Source: Blattamonas nauphoetae (Eukaryota; Preaxostyla; Oxymonadida). Taken from it: a DNA stretch of 64,000 nucleotides. The position numbers were made by a program, and so were the translations under genes. The DNA lies in assembly GCA_033064195.1 (NCBI GenBank), contig JARBJD010000001.1, positions 434,001-498,000 on the forward strand, written 5' to 3'. Shown piece after piece: positions 49,937-59,813 of this stretch. A model generated the notes under the pieces. That model did not search any database. It saw nothing but the letters and a program-made list of their open reading frames with translations, and was not told the DNA's origin. Each line of letters starts with the position of its first letter. Within the stretch, counting starts at the first letter, position 1.

Positions 49937-52900
49937 TCAAATCTGGCCTATTTTGGACAATAATGCTCTCAGAATGGCTGCCAAAATGGTTACCATTGGG
50001 TCGTCCCCATCTCGCAGCATCTCTCTCGTGTCCTCATCCACACACTCTCTCATCACCAATTCCGTATCCTGTTCAGTCCACTCCAATCTCGATCCAATTC
50101 GGCTGAGCAACACTGCACAATCTTCAAACGACAACACCCCAATCCCGTCCTCTTCGATTGACTCTGTGTGGTTTGATTCGATTCGCCGCAGCATGGCAGT
50201 TGTGAACTGTTGACATGCGGGGAGAAGGCTGTATGATTGCTGGGTGAGGAAGGAAGAGAGGAGAGTGGTCAGGTTGAGTTGGGGGAGGAGTGGCTGGGAG
50301 GACAACGTGTTCTTCTCGTTCTCTCGTTTCTGCTCCTCTGCCGCTTTCATCTTCCTCTTCATCTTCCTCTCCACATGTTCCTTCTTCCTTCTCAGTCTTC
50401 TCAAATAATACACCTCACATTTCCGCACTGCCTTCCGATTCATCGTCTCCACCTCATTTTCACAAATGTCGACCAAATCCGACGCTCTCCACATCAACTT
50501 TCGAGCACAGTCCACACACTCATCGTTCGGATGTGACTTGAAGTGGGAGATGAGTGGAACAGCGTCTGTCTGCTCGTTCGATACGACGAGTTTGTCAGGC
50601 CATTCACCATTTGCGATGAACTTGATCGAATTTCGGAGTTGATACATTGTCAGAAGGAAGGTCCCGACTGTTTCGTGGAAGTTGTTGTCGATTAGGGTGA
50701 GTTGGCTTGAAAGAGGGATGAATGTGAGTGTGAGTGATTGCTGCAGTGCTTGTTCGGGAGAGAGGAGAGGTTGAGTGAGTGTTGGGAGGGGAGGACGCGG
50801 TGAGGTGTGCGAAATGAGTGTCGATGTCATTTTTCTGTTTTGGGGAAAATGAGGATATAAAACCGATTGTTGGTCGAAAGGCTGATGAAACTTATCCTTC
50901 GGCATGCTGACTAAACACTGTGGGTCTGCTGGTGGGAATACCGTCAAAATGGAAGGAGCTGGAGACGGGGCTGGAGTGGCAGGGGAGGCTTTCTTTGTTT
51001 TCAAATAATGCGAAGTGGATGACGATAGCTCAGTTGGCTCTTCGTATTCCGACGACCCGTACCGCATCTTCCTCCGATTTCCACTTCTCTGCTTCCCTTT
51101 CTTCGCTTTCGTTTGAGCAGATTGTGAATGGACGGGAGACGGAAGAGTGGCGGGCTGGTTTAGTGTCGGAACGTGGGTGTTGGGGAACAGCTGGCTTTCT
51201 GGAGTGTCCTGTCCATGCTCAATCCTCCATTGGTCCAGAATCACTGCCGAGAGAGTGGAGAGAGCAGCATCAAAATCCCGAAACTTTACGTTTTTCAAGA
51301 TTTTCAAGATGAGTTGTCGCAGGAGAAGACGAAGCTCACGAAGGTAAGATTGTTGCTTGATGGTCGATGAGTGATAGAAGAACTCAGACGCCGACGAACA
51401 TGACGACGACACAGCCGAGTCTTCACTGACGTCAAAGTGTTCCTGTTGAGTGAAGATAACAGTTCGGCTCGGTTGGAGCTGGCGACGATCAGCGAGGGGC
51501 CGTTTTAGGCGAATTGTGATTGGTGAGTGGCTTGGTTGTGTGATGGGAGTGGGCTGGCTTGTGCTGGGAGTGGAGAGCGATTGATCTGTGTTCGGTGTCG
51601 ATACAGGTTCGTGCTTCGGCTGGACTGTGTGAGACTGTTTGATGTGAAATGTCTTCCGTGGTTGTGTGATGGTTCCGGCTTCTTGCTTTTGTCGATCATC
51701 AGAAACCTGTGGAAGTGAAGTGTTTTGTCTCCCTTCGTGCGGTTGAGATTGATCCAACGATGATTGTGAGTCAGAGGGAGGATTAAATAACTGGCGAGAC
51801 GGTTTGATGTGTGGGAGTGTCTGGAGAATGGGTGGGAGGGGGTAGTACGTGAGGAGGCGCTGATTGGATTGTGGTTGGGGTTCGGGGATTGGTTCGAGAG
51901 AAAGTGGGTTGGTTTGTATTGTTTCAGGGATGGGTTTGTTGGATGTGTTTTCCTCGTTGGAAGATGGTCTCTCGTCTTTGTTCTCTTCGTTGTTTGTTTC
52001 GTCTCTCTGACTCTGACTGTTGTCCGAATCACTGCTCAAATTTGTGTGCGAGAATAAATCACTCGATCCATCGTGCGACGACCATTCTGGACTGTTGATC
52101 TGAACCAACCCTCTCTCCAAATCCTTCCGTCGCTTCAATTCTGTTTTCGAGAGATGGTTGCTTTGTCTGTGTTTTGACGTGTTTTTAGGAGTAATCTGAT
52201 CTGCCTGCGATTCATCGATACCTTTGGATCCAGCAGAAGCTGCAGAACGAAGATTCAGTGGAGTTGCTGGTTGTATTTCGTTGAGATTATTCGAAGTGAG
52301 AAGTGGATACTTCACACTCTTTGTCTGAACTGTGGTTTTGTTCTCGCTCTTCCTGTCTGTTTGAGTGGAGGGATCGTTGTGGAGCGGTTGAGGCTGCTCG
52401 TCGGGCATGTGCGGTGGAGAGGGAGGAGTTTCAGATGTTGACAAAGGTTCGGATGAATTGTTGTGACCCGGATCGGAGTTGAGTGTGTTGTGTTGGTCTC
52501 GCTCCATCTGCTCTCTCTTCTGATCCAATTCAAGGTGAGCGAGAAATTGTTGTTCTCTCTCCAAGTTTAGTTGTTTGCGGGTCTCTTCTTCCGCCTCCTG
52601 CTTTTTGAGTTCAGCCTCCATGTTCTGTTCCTGACGTCGACGTTCTCTTTCTGCTTGTTCTTCTTTTTCTTTCTGTTCTCGTTCTCTTCTCTGTTGTTCA
52701 GAGAAACAATTCGATAGAAATGGAAGGAAGTGATGCACAACCACAGATTCGAACGAGGATTTCACAATTGACACGACAGAAGCTGTCAACTCCTCTCTCG
52801 TTGGATTCGCTAACCTGACAGACACAACACCAGAATCTAGCTTCTCAGAAGAGAGAAGGGAAGGTGCAGCGTTTCCCAAAGTGTTGAGGAACATCCTGGC

Positions 52901-55456
52901 CTCTTCAGACAACTCGTCTTCATCGCAGTTCAGCGTGCAAACAACGAGATGGGAAGGAACGTTCATAATCGATGGTTGTTTATCTGGTGTGTCGTTGGAT
53001 TTCAGGGCAACTTGGATGGTTGATAACTCTCCCACCCAACTTCGGACATCTCGAACGGCATCCAGAAGCATTTCGTGGCAGGATTCACTGACCTGCGAGA
53101 ACCAAGTTTCGAATGATGGGATGAAGAGGATGGAAGGAGTTTGGGACGAATTTTGAGTGTTGTGCGTAGAGGAGAGTGAGGTGGATTTGGATTGTGCCGT
53201 GTTGGCCTTGTTCACAACCCACTGTGTCAGTTTGTTGGCAAAAGCATCCTCCATCGATCCAGTGGTCTGTTCAGTTCGATTGAAAGATGAATCGAAGGAT
53301 GTTGAGTGGATGGAATGAGAGGCAGATGGTGATGAGAGTGAGATGATCGAGCAATCAAACACTTCTCTGCTTGACAGTGACCAAATCAGATGCGACGCGA
53401 ACACGAGCTGGCCCTGGCCAGCCTGTCCACTAACCAGACACACTCGTTTTGTTTGAGTTGGAAGTGTCAACCAGGAGAAGGCGTCAGAATGAAGACAAGG
53501 CTGTTCAGATCTAAATGGTCGAACAATTTCGTTGATTGCGACCGTTCTGAGTGGGAGAAGATGGGTTGGGAGTGGACGGATGAACGAGCGGTGGGATCGT
53601 TGATATGTTGGGTTAATCATTGATAGTGCTTCCATAAAATCAGAAATGAGAGGAATGATGGGACGAGAAAGGTCAGGAATGGGAAATGGAGGATCAATTT
53701 CTCTCTCCTTGACTTCATTCCCCATTACTTCCTGATCCTCTTCTGCTCTTCGAAGTCTTCTCGCTTTCTTCCTCCTTTCAATCAAATTTTCGAGTTGATC
53801 GAATCGAAAGAGTGAGGAATGGATTCTTCGAAGGGCTGAAAGATATGATTCATCACACAATGCCTTCAAATCAGCACCAGTCAGTCCTTCTGTCTTCTCT
53901 GCGACTTCACTCATCAATCTCGTCCTAGTTTTTTCGTCCATTTGCCAACCTGCCGAATGTACCTTCAGAATGGCTGCTCGAGCGATGGGAGATGGGATGG
54001 GCAGGACGATCTCGCGATCGAATCGGCCAGGACGGCGGAGAGCAGGATCGACGGAATCTGGTCTGTTTGTTGCTCCTATCACAATTACATTACCACGATC
54101 TTCAATCCCGTCCATGAGACTTAACAATGTAGTTACTATCGAGGAGTGGATCTGATCTTGGCGCGAGGATCTGACCGGAGCGAGACCATCGATCTCGTCG
54201 AAGAAAATAATGGATGGGGCGAGCTCCGAAGCACGTTGGAAGAGCTTGCGAAGCGATCGTTCAGTTTCGCCGACCCATTTTGAGAGAATGTCTGCGCCTT
54301 TTCTCATGAAGAGAGAGATCGATCCTTCCTTCTTTCTTTTCGTTTCATTAAATTTCCTCTTGAGTCTAAACTTCTTTCCGGAATAAGAGCTAGAATCAGA
54401 AACTTCTGAATCGGAACTTGTGCTGATTTGTCCCGACTTTGGAATGATGAAATCCGACATATTTGCACAGACACCAGCGAGACATCTGACAAGATGGGTC
54501 TTTCCTGTGCCCGGGGGACCAGTGAGGAGTATTCCCCGAGGCATGTGGGTTCCTCCACCGTTTCTATTCTGGAATAGATCGGGAAACATGAGAGGGAGGA
54601 CGACCATCTCGTGAAGAAGCGAGATAACGTTATCGAGTCCACCAACATCACGAAAAGTGAGATTTGTATCGATTCGAATTGGCTGGATATCGTCCTTTGC
54701 ATTTGACGAGTCATCTGAATCGTCTCGGGCTTCTTTCCTGGTTTTCTCACCCCTTCGGCGAACAAGATCCCTGTTTCGAACTTCTCTCGATTTCTTCGGT
54801 TGTGAGGAAGGAGTAGGAGACCCGAGGGCACGTGCTTTTCGGTCAACTGACTTGGGTGAGATGATCTGATTGTCAGAGTCCTGTCTTTGAGAGATTCGAT
54901 TTCTTTTCCCATTATGTGTCTGTGGTTGAACAGCATGTGTAGGGACGGCATTTACCAGTTTAAGGAGCGATGATACTGTGTCCAATGGTTGCATTTCATT
55001 TGAATTGGGCGTTGTGTGTAGATCATGAACTGGTTCCGGTTTGTCCCGCCACTCTCTTCTAATCAGCTTCTGTTCGTTCAATGTTTCCATAACTTTCTTT
55101 TCTTCTGACGGTGCAGTGTCTGATTCCGAGATTGCGATGTCAGCTGATGAGATGTCTCTCATTTGAGCGAAAATGCTCTTCTCCTTCTGTCTAAGCACCA
55201 TTTTGTTATCTCCTCGCTCTTTTTGTTTTCGTTCCATTCCGCGTGTGACTCTTCGCGTTGGAAGATTCGCCAGAACCGGGTCGAATGATTCCGAGCTGGG
55301 TTCATTCTCATCTTCACTCGACGGTGAAAAATATGAATCGTTGAATGAATCTTCGGACTTTTCTTGCTTTTTCTGATCAGAATGAGTGTTTTCAGATGAT
55401 GTAGCAATTTGATGTTTTGCTTTTTGAAGGAAGCGAAGTTTTCTTGTTGGAGGCAT
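49937..55456 (-). CDS. ATAD2/Yta7-like chromatin AAA ATPase
   Basis: This protein of about 1839 residues shows no intron. The first AAA domain (about residues 270-560) is complete: FRDVGGLDNVI, Walker A GPPGTGKT, Walker B IIFFDEIDG, sensor ATNRPD and arginine fingers RRPGRFDRE. An insert after Walker A (~45 residues, Ser/Lys-rich) is unusual. A second, degenerate AAA-like region follows (VCLVSGQAGQGQLVF, LFIPSFETW), as in ATAD2/Yta7/Abo1, where AAA2 is inactive. Further on, LRELRLLLRQLILKILKNVKF resembles the start of the ATAD2 bromodomain, but the rest of that domain is not clear. Long Q/S/P/E-rich linkers fill the middle. Family members bind histones and regulate nucleosome density. Start ATG 55456 gives MPPTRKLRFLQKAK. 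Confidence 0.85.
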   Translation of the reverse strand: MPPTRKLRFLQKAKHQIATSSENTHSDQKKQEKSEDSFNDSYFSPSSEDENEPSSESFDPVLANLPTRRVTRGMERKQKERGDNKMVLRQKEKSIFAQMRDISSADIAISESDTAPSEEKKVMETLNEQKLIRREWRDKPEPVHDLHTTPNSNEMQPLDTVSSLLKLVNAVPTHAVQPQTHNGKRNRISQRQDSDNQIISPKSVDRKARALGSPTPSSQPKKSREVRNRDLVRRRGEKTRKEARDDSDDSSNAKDDIQPIRIDTNLTFRDVGGLDNVISLLHEMVVLPLMFPDLFQNRNGGGTHMPRGILLTGPPGTGKTHLVRCLAGVCANMSDFIIPKSGQISTSSDSEVSDSSSYSGKKFRLKRKFNETKRKKEGSISLFMRKGADILSKWVGETERSLRKLFQRASELAPSIIFFDEIDGLAPVRSSRQDQIHSSIVTTLLSLMDGIEDRGNVIVIGATNRPDSVDPALRRPGRFDREIVLPIPSPIARAAILKVHSAGWQMDEKTRTRLMSEVAEKTEGLTGADLKALCDESYLSALRRIHSSLFRFDQLENLIERRKKARRLRRAEEDQEVMGNEVKEREIDPPFPIPDLSRPIIPLISDFMEALSMINPTYQRSHRSFIRPLPTHLLPLRTVAINEIVRPFRSEQPCLHSDAFSWLTLPTQTKRVCLVSGQAGQGQLVFASHLIWSLSSREVFDCSIISLSSPSASHSIHSTSFDSSFNRTEQTTGSMEDAFANKLTQWVVNKANTAQSKSTSLSSTHNTQNSSQTPSILFIPSFETWFSQVSESCHEMLLDAVRDVRSWVGELSTIQVALKSNDTPDKQPSIMNVPSHLVVCTLNCDEDELSEEARMFLNTLGNAAPSLLSSEKLDSGVVSVRLANPTREELTASVVSIVKSSFESVVVHHFLPFLSNCFSEQQRREREQKEKEEQAERERRRQEQNMEAELKKQEAEEETRKQLNLEREQQFLAHLELDQKREQMERDQHNTLNSDPGHNNSSEPLSTSETPPSPPHMPDEQPQPLHNDPSTQTDRKSENKTTVQTKSVKYPLLTSNNLNEIQPATPLNLRSAASAGSKGIDESQADQITPKNTSKHRQSNHLSKTELKRRKDLERGLVQINSPEWSSHDGSSDLFSHTNLSSDSDNSQSQRDETNNEENKDERPSSNEENTSNKPIPETIQTNPLSLEPIPEPQPQSNQRLLTYYPLPPILQTLPHIKPSRQLFNPPSDSQSSLDQSQPHEGRQNTSLPQVSDDRQKQEAGTITQPRKTFHIKQSHTVQPKHEPVSTPNTDQSLSTPSTSQPTPITQPSHSPITIRLKRPLADRRQLQPSRTVIFTQQEHFDVSEDSAVSSSCSSASEFFYHSSTIKQQSYLRELRLLLRQLILKILKNVKFRDFDAALSTLSAVILDQWRIEHGQDTPESQLFPNTHVPTLNQPATLPSPVHSQSAQTKAKKGKQRSGNRRKMRYGSSEYEEPTELSSSTSHYLKTKKASPATPAPSPAPSILTVFPPADPQCLVSMPKDKFHQPFDQQSVLYPHFPQNRKMTSTLISHTSPRPPLPTLTQPLLSPEQALQQSLTLTFIPLSSQLTLIDNNFHETVGTFLLTMYQLRNSIKFIANGEWPDKLVVSNEQTDAVPLISHFKSHPNDECVDCARKLMWRASDLVDICENEVETMNRKAVRKCEVYYLRRLRRKKEHVERKMKRKMKAAEEQKRENEKNTLSSQPLLPQLNLTTLLSSFLTQQSYSLLPACQQFTTAMLRRIESNHTESIEEDGIGVLSFEDCAVLLSRIGSRLEWTEQDTELVMRECVDEDTREMLRDGDDPMVTILAAILRALLSKIGQI

Positions 55457-55643
55457 GTGTTGGAGATTGAGTGCGAGAGAGATGACTTATCCTTGAGGAG
55501 AATGATAAATAAAAAGTGTGCTTCGTTTAAAATGAGAAATGGAGTTGACGGGGGCTCGCTAGAAGATTAAGGGCCATGTCTTGGATCGGGAAGATGAGCA
55601 AAATCAGGTCAAATTACAGATATTACAATAATCACCGGTAAAA

Positions 55644-56092
55644 ATGGCATTCCCTATTCTGAACATCCCATGTGAGTGTTCTTTGGACCGACCTACGCGA
55701 AGATTGGTCAGATCTCGAATGTTCCAGGAAAAAATACTCAAAACTGAGAAAAGGCGGCAACAAGTTATTTTTGCACTTTGGCTCACGGGATTCTTCTTCC
55801 TTCCTCTTATCTGGTGGCAAAATTTCTTCCTTTTTCACTCTTATTGGAATAAGTCGGAATACCCGAAAGCTCGTTTCTGTTTGAGTTATCTTTGTGACAA
55901 TAATTGATCAATGTTTCGCTCAACTATCCATTTTATTCTTTAGATGTTCGTTTCTCATTCTGGGCGGCGCTTCTTCTGTCGATCATAATCATCACCTGGA
56001 TGATCGTTTATTTTGTCATATATCCTCGCGGTTCTGACGGATTTCGAGCATTCACCATTCTTAACTATGCCTGGATCTTTGACTATATCTAG
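55644..56092 (+). CDS. PEN-2, gamma-secretase subunit
   Basis: This protein of about 127 residues has the PEN-2 pattern. A basic N-terminal stretch precedes LWLTGFFFLPLIWWQNFFLF, equivalent to animal GGFAFLPFLWLVNIFWFF, then a short loop, YVRFSFWAALLLSIIIITWM (animal YVWRSAVGF...LTSWI) and YFVIYPRG (animal FQIYRPRWG). PEN-2 is needed for presenilin endoproteolysis and complex activation in endomembranes. One 65-nt GT-AG intron (55879-55943) splits the FY-V codon region and restores frame. The C-terminal tail is longer than the ~101-residue animal protein and ends ILNYAWIFDYI. The next + strand ATG (56102) lies only 10 bp downstream. Confidence 0.85.
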
Positions 56093-56502
56093 TGTCGGCC
56101 TATGGATCCAATTACCACCATCATCCTCAAAAAGCGGACTTTTTTTGTGTTAGTGGGAGTTTGATCATCATAAACAACATCCTCTCTTTGTTTGTGGACG
56201 TTCAAACCTTAATTACCACACATATCCTTCCCACAAACGTCAGAAAAGCCGATTCATCAATTTCCTTCGAACACAAAGGGAGGGATTATGAACAAAACTT
56301 ATCGTCCATACACTGAAGATCCAATCACAAATATTCAGCGATTAATCATTTCAAATTCACTTTTTATTTGTTTCTTTCTTAGGATCATCAACATTCAACA
56401 GTTGTCACGGGAGCGTTTACACATCTCAATAATTATCGTGATTTTTCCACATTCTCTTTTTTCATGGAAGAGCAGAAGGCTCTTGGCAGTATGTTGTAGT
56501 GT

Positions 56503-59500
56503 ATGAGAATCAATGCCATGTTGTGGTTCGATCTTGATTCAAAACGCATGAGCTCGAAAGAAGAAGTCAGTGATCTCATTCATGCGCATTTTCATGAACC
56601 AGATGATTTTTATGCTCATGTTTGGGAAACATGGGAAGTAGTCAAAAGAAATGGTTTTCTCTTTTTCTCTCATTTCCGCAGAGAATGCATGTAAGCAGGT
56701 CACAAAATCCAAAGATGATTTGGACATGTTGGCCACTTGTCTTGAACACGACTCACCCTATGCCTGTAAGATACTTCTTGCGATCCTAATTCGACTTCAT
56801 CTCCTTGGTCTGTTCTCTCTCAATACATCATATGCCATCTTCTTACTTAGTGAAAGATATTTCGTATTATGATGATCGCATCCTTACCAACTTGGTCTCT
56901 ATCCTGAAGGAGGACGGTTTTCATGTCTCTTCATCAATCATTATCTAGATTGGAAAAACATCCATAACCATGCGTACTATCTGGCAAGTCTCCTTTACAA
57001 GTGCAAACAGTTCACTAAAACTGCTGCACCCGGAAACGAACTCATAGAATTGCTCACTATCAAAGTCCTTGATGAAGAACCAAACATGGTCAGTCACGCC
57101 GTTTTTCAATCTCTCGAAAAACTGTCCTGTTTCAAAAAATTGAATATCGATCCAACAGTTGTGAAAACTTATCAAAAGGCCAAGCGACCAAAGCTTCAAT
57201 GGGACAATTGTCCGAACCTAGAAAATGTCAATGAAATACTCACAGAAGAAGATAAAGAACAACTTGAAAACGAGTTATCTATTGAACCAGCCAATGATGA
57301 AAATGATCCCGATGCTCAAAACGAACCTGTCCCCGAACCAACTCCCACACCAACACCAGAACCCTCTCCTCCTGCAGAAGACGATGACGATATTCCAATC
57401 GATGATTATGACAACGTTCCGAATGCAACACAGTCTCTTCCTCCTCAGACAGATTTTCAGCCGGACCACAATCAAATCCCTCCAGGACAAGGGTATGCTC
57501 CATACGCCAATCAACCTCAAAATACAGCACCTGGCTTCATTCCACCTCAAGATATGCAATTTAGTTATCCACCTGGGCATTCACAGATTCCTCAACACGA
57601 TCCACATCTCGGTCAAACAGCCAATTACCCACCCGGAGCTTCACAAATCCAACCCCAAAATCCACAGTACTTTTCTCCTCCAGAACCATCACAAATCGTG
57701 AATCAGGATCCACAATTTGATACATCTCCTCAGCAGCCTCAACCATCATCCCAGCCTCAACAATTTGACCCACAACTTAATCAGACAAATTTCACCCCCT
57801 CAACACCTCCAAATAACCTATCAATCCACACGCCTTCACAAATCCCGGATCAACCAAAATTCGAGAAAATTGAGTCTCCAAAGAAGTCTACACCACCAAA
57901 ACGTTCGAAAAGCAAATCTCCACCGCCTGATCGGACTGGGCGCAGGGGATCATCTCGACCATCATCACCAAATATCAAAGACAAAACTCTCCCTCCTTCG
58001 ACCTCCCAGGACCAGCAGGAAGATGTTAGTACCTTGAAAAGCGAGATTCGTCGTCTGGGCCGTCGAAATGCTCAGTTGGAACAGTCGTTGTACGAAGCGG
58101 AGAAGAAAGTGGAAACACGGAGAACAGGTTATGACGCAGATTCGCTCTCAACATCTCAAAAGTTGCGAGAAGGGAAAGTATTTGAGAGAGAGCTGGATTT
58201 ACTGAAGAAACGAATGAAACAAGAAGAGGAGGAAAAAGAGGAGGTGTTCACACTGCTCAACCGTGCGTGTCTCACACTCTTCGACGTCGCCTCAAAAGAC
58301 GTCACAGAAGAGCAGGTCAAGAAGTTTGAGAAAAAGAACGGAAAGACCAAGACAACCAGAGCCTCTCGCAGTCGGTCGGCGTCTGCCACACGATTTGGAC
58401 GCAGCCATCGTTCGACTTCTGCACGCCGCTCCGAAAGCAGCGACAGAGGCCGTGGGCGTTCTCCTCATCCAAACGGGAAGCGGCTTGTGGAATTTGAGCA
58501 AGTTCAACTACCGCTCTCGTCAGAGGATCAGGAGTTCTCGTCGTTTGCGAAGAGAATGCTCAGACCGAATCGGCCGCACAAATGGAATCAGACTGAGTCG
58601 CCGAGACAGTTTGTGTATTTGACGTCGGGAATGGTGAAGGACATGACGAGCAAGGAAAGAAATCTGATGCGCCAGATTGTCGGAGACAACTACAAAGAAG
58701 TCGTGCAGAAGCTGGAAGAGGAGGAAGCTGAATATAAAACGAGCAGCGGAGAAGACCACAAGTCTTCGATGCTGTCCCTCATCCCTCTCGTCCTCTCGAC
58801 AGTGGCATCAGCCAAAGTTGTCAAGTCGAGATTGCTCCAACTCACGTCGGAACTATATGACGAAAAAGCGGAGAAGGAGGAGGTCCTCAGCAAGTCTCTT
58901 CCAGGTGGTCTGGAGAAGAGTGCGGGGGCTCGAGAGATTGATCTCATGGGACAGATGACAACACTGAATGATCAGTTGGAGGAGAGGGAGAGAGAGACGA
59001 GAAGATTGAAGGAACAGAGAGATCGAATGGAAGAGAGATACAAACTGTTGTTGACTGAAGCTCACCACGACACAGATCGGAAGGAAGAAGAATGCGAGAA
59101 GTTTAGATTGAAGCAAGATAACCAAGAAGCCGAAATCAATCGACTGAAAGAAACCATCCAACAGCAAAATAAAGAAATTGAGAAACTGAAGAAGCACCTC
59201 ACTTCAAAACGAGACCAAGAAAAGAAACTGAAAGACGAGAAAGACAAACTTGCTCTCTCGGTCAAGAAGGAGCAACAAGTGAACCGTCACCTGAAAAGAC
59301 AAATGAAGGACACGCTTGCTCTGTCTCGTTCTCGACGAAGTGCCGCTGCCGAGTCGTCCCCATATTCATCAGACCTGTCCAGTGAAGATTCAACTTTCAT
59401 GAGTGGAGACAGCCTCTTCTCAGAAAGCGAGTCGCCTGTTGAAACTAGGCATCGCCGTTCACATCACAAGCATTCGAGTCACAAGAGAAAGCAGAGCCGA

Positions 59501-59647
59501 GGGTCAAAGTCGACGAAAAACACTCCTTCGACACGACACAAACACAGCCCTGAGCCAAAACATTCTCCACTCGACCCTCCATCCTCCCTCTCCTCCGATT
59601 CAGAGAATGGGCAGTATGGAAAGCGTGGCTCGACTCGCAGGGATTAG
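56503..59647 (+). CDS. coiled-coil and RS-rich protein, function not recognised
   Basis: This protein has about 1013 residues from the ATG at 56503. Residues 1-220 are helical and HEAT-like (DLDMLATCLEHDSPYACKILL). A Pro/Gln/Asn-rich stretch follows (220-500; PPGxSQIP-type repeats), then a Ser/Arg-rich segment (SRSRSASATRFGRSHRSTSA), long coiled coils (about 760-920) and a Ser/His/Lys-rich tail. Introns read as 56654-56681 (28 nt), 56808-56850 (43 nt) and 56917-56948 (32 nt). The first 150 residues depend on these joins. Upstream (56102-56502) other open pieces, such as MDPITTIILKKRTFF and THLNNYRDFSTFSFFMEEQK, suggest additional 5' exons I could not connect. A cytoskeletal or RNA-granule scaffold is possible; no family is named. 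Confidence 0.6.
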
Positions 59648-59813
59648 ACTGGAAACTCGGAATCAGTCGGAGCCATCCACAACTCAGACTGTTCTTCTCT
59701 CCCCACCCTGCATGATGCGATCATTTTTAACAACATTATTTTTTTCACTTCGATAGTCGAACTGTTTGAGTAAAACTGGTCTTCAGACGGAACTATGGAC
59801 AGGAAATGAGTGT

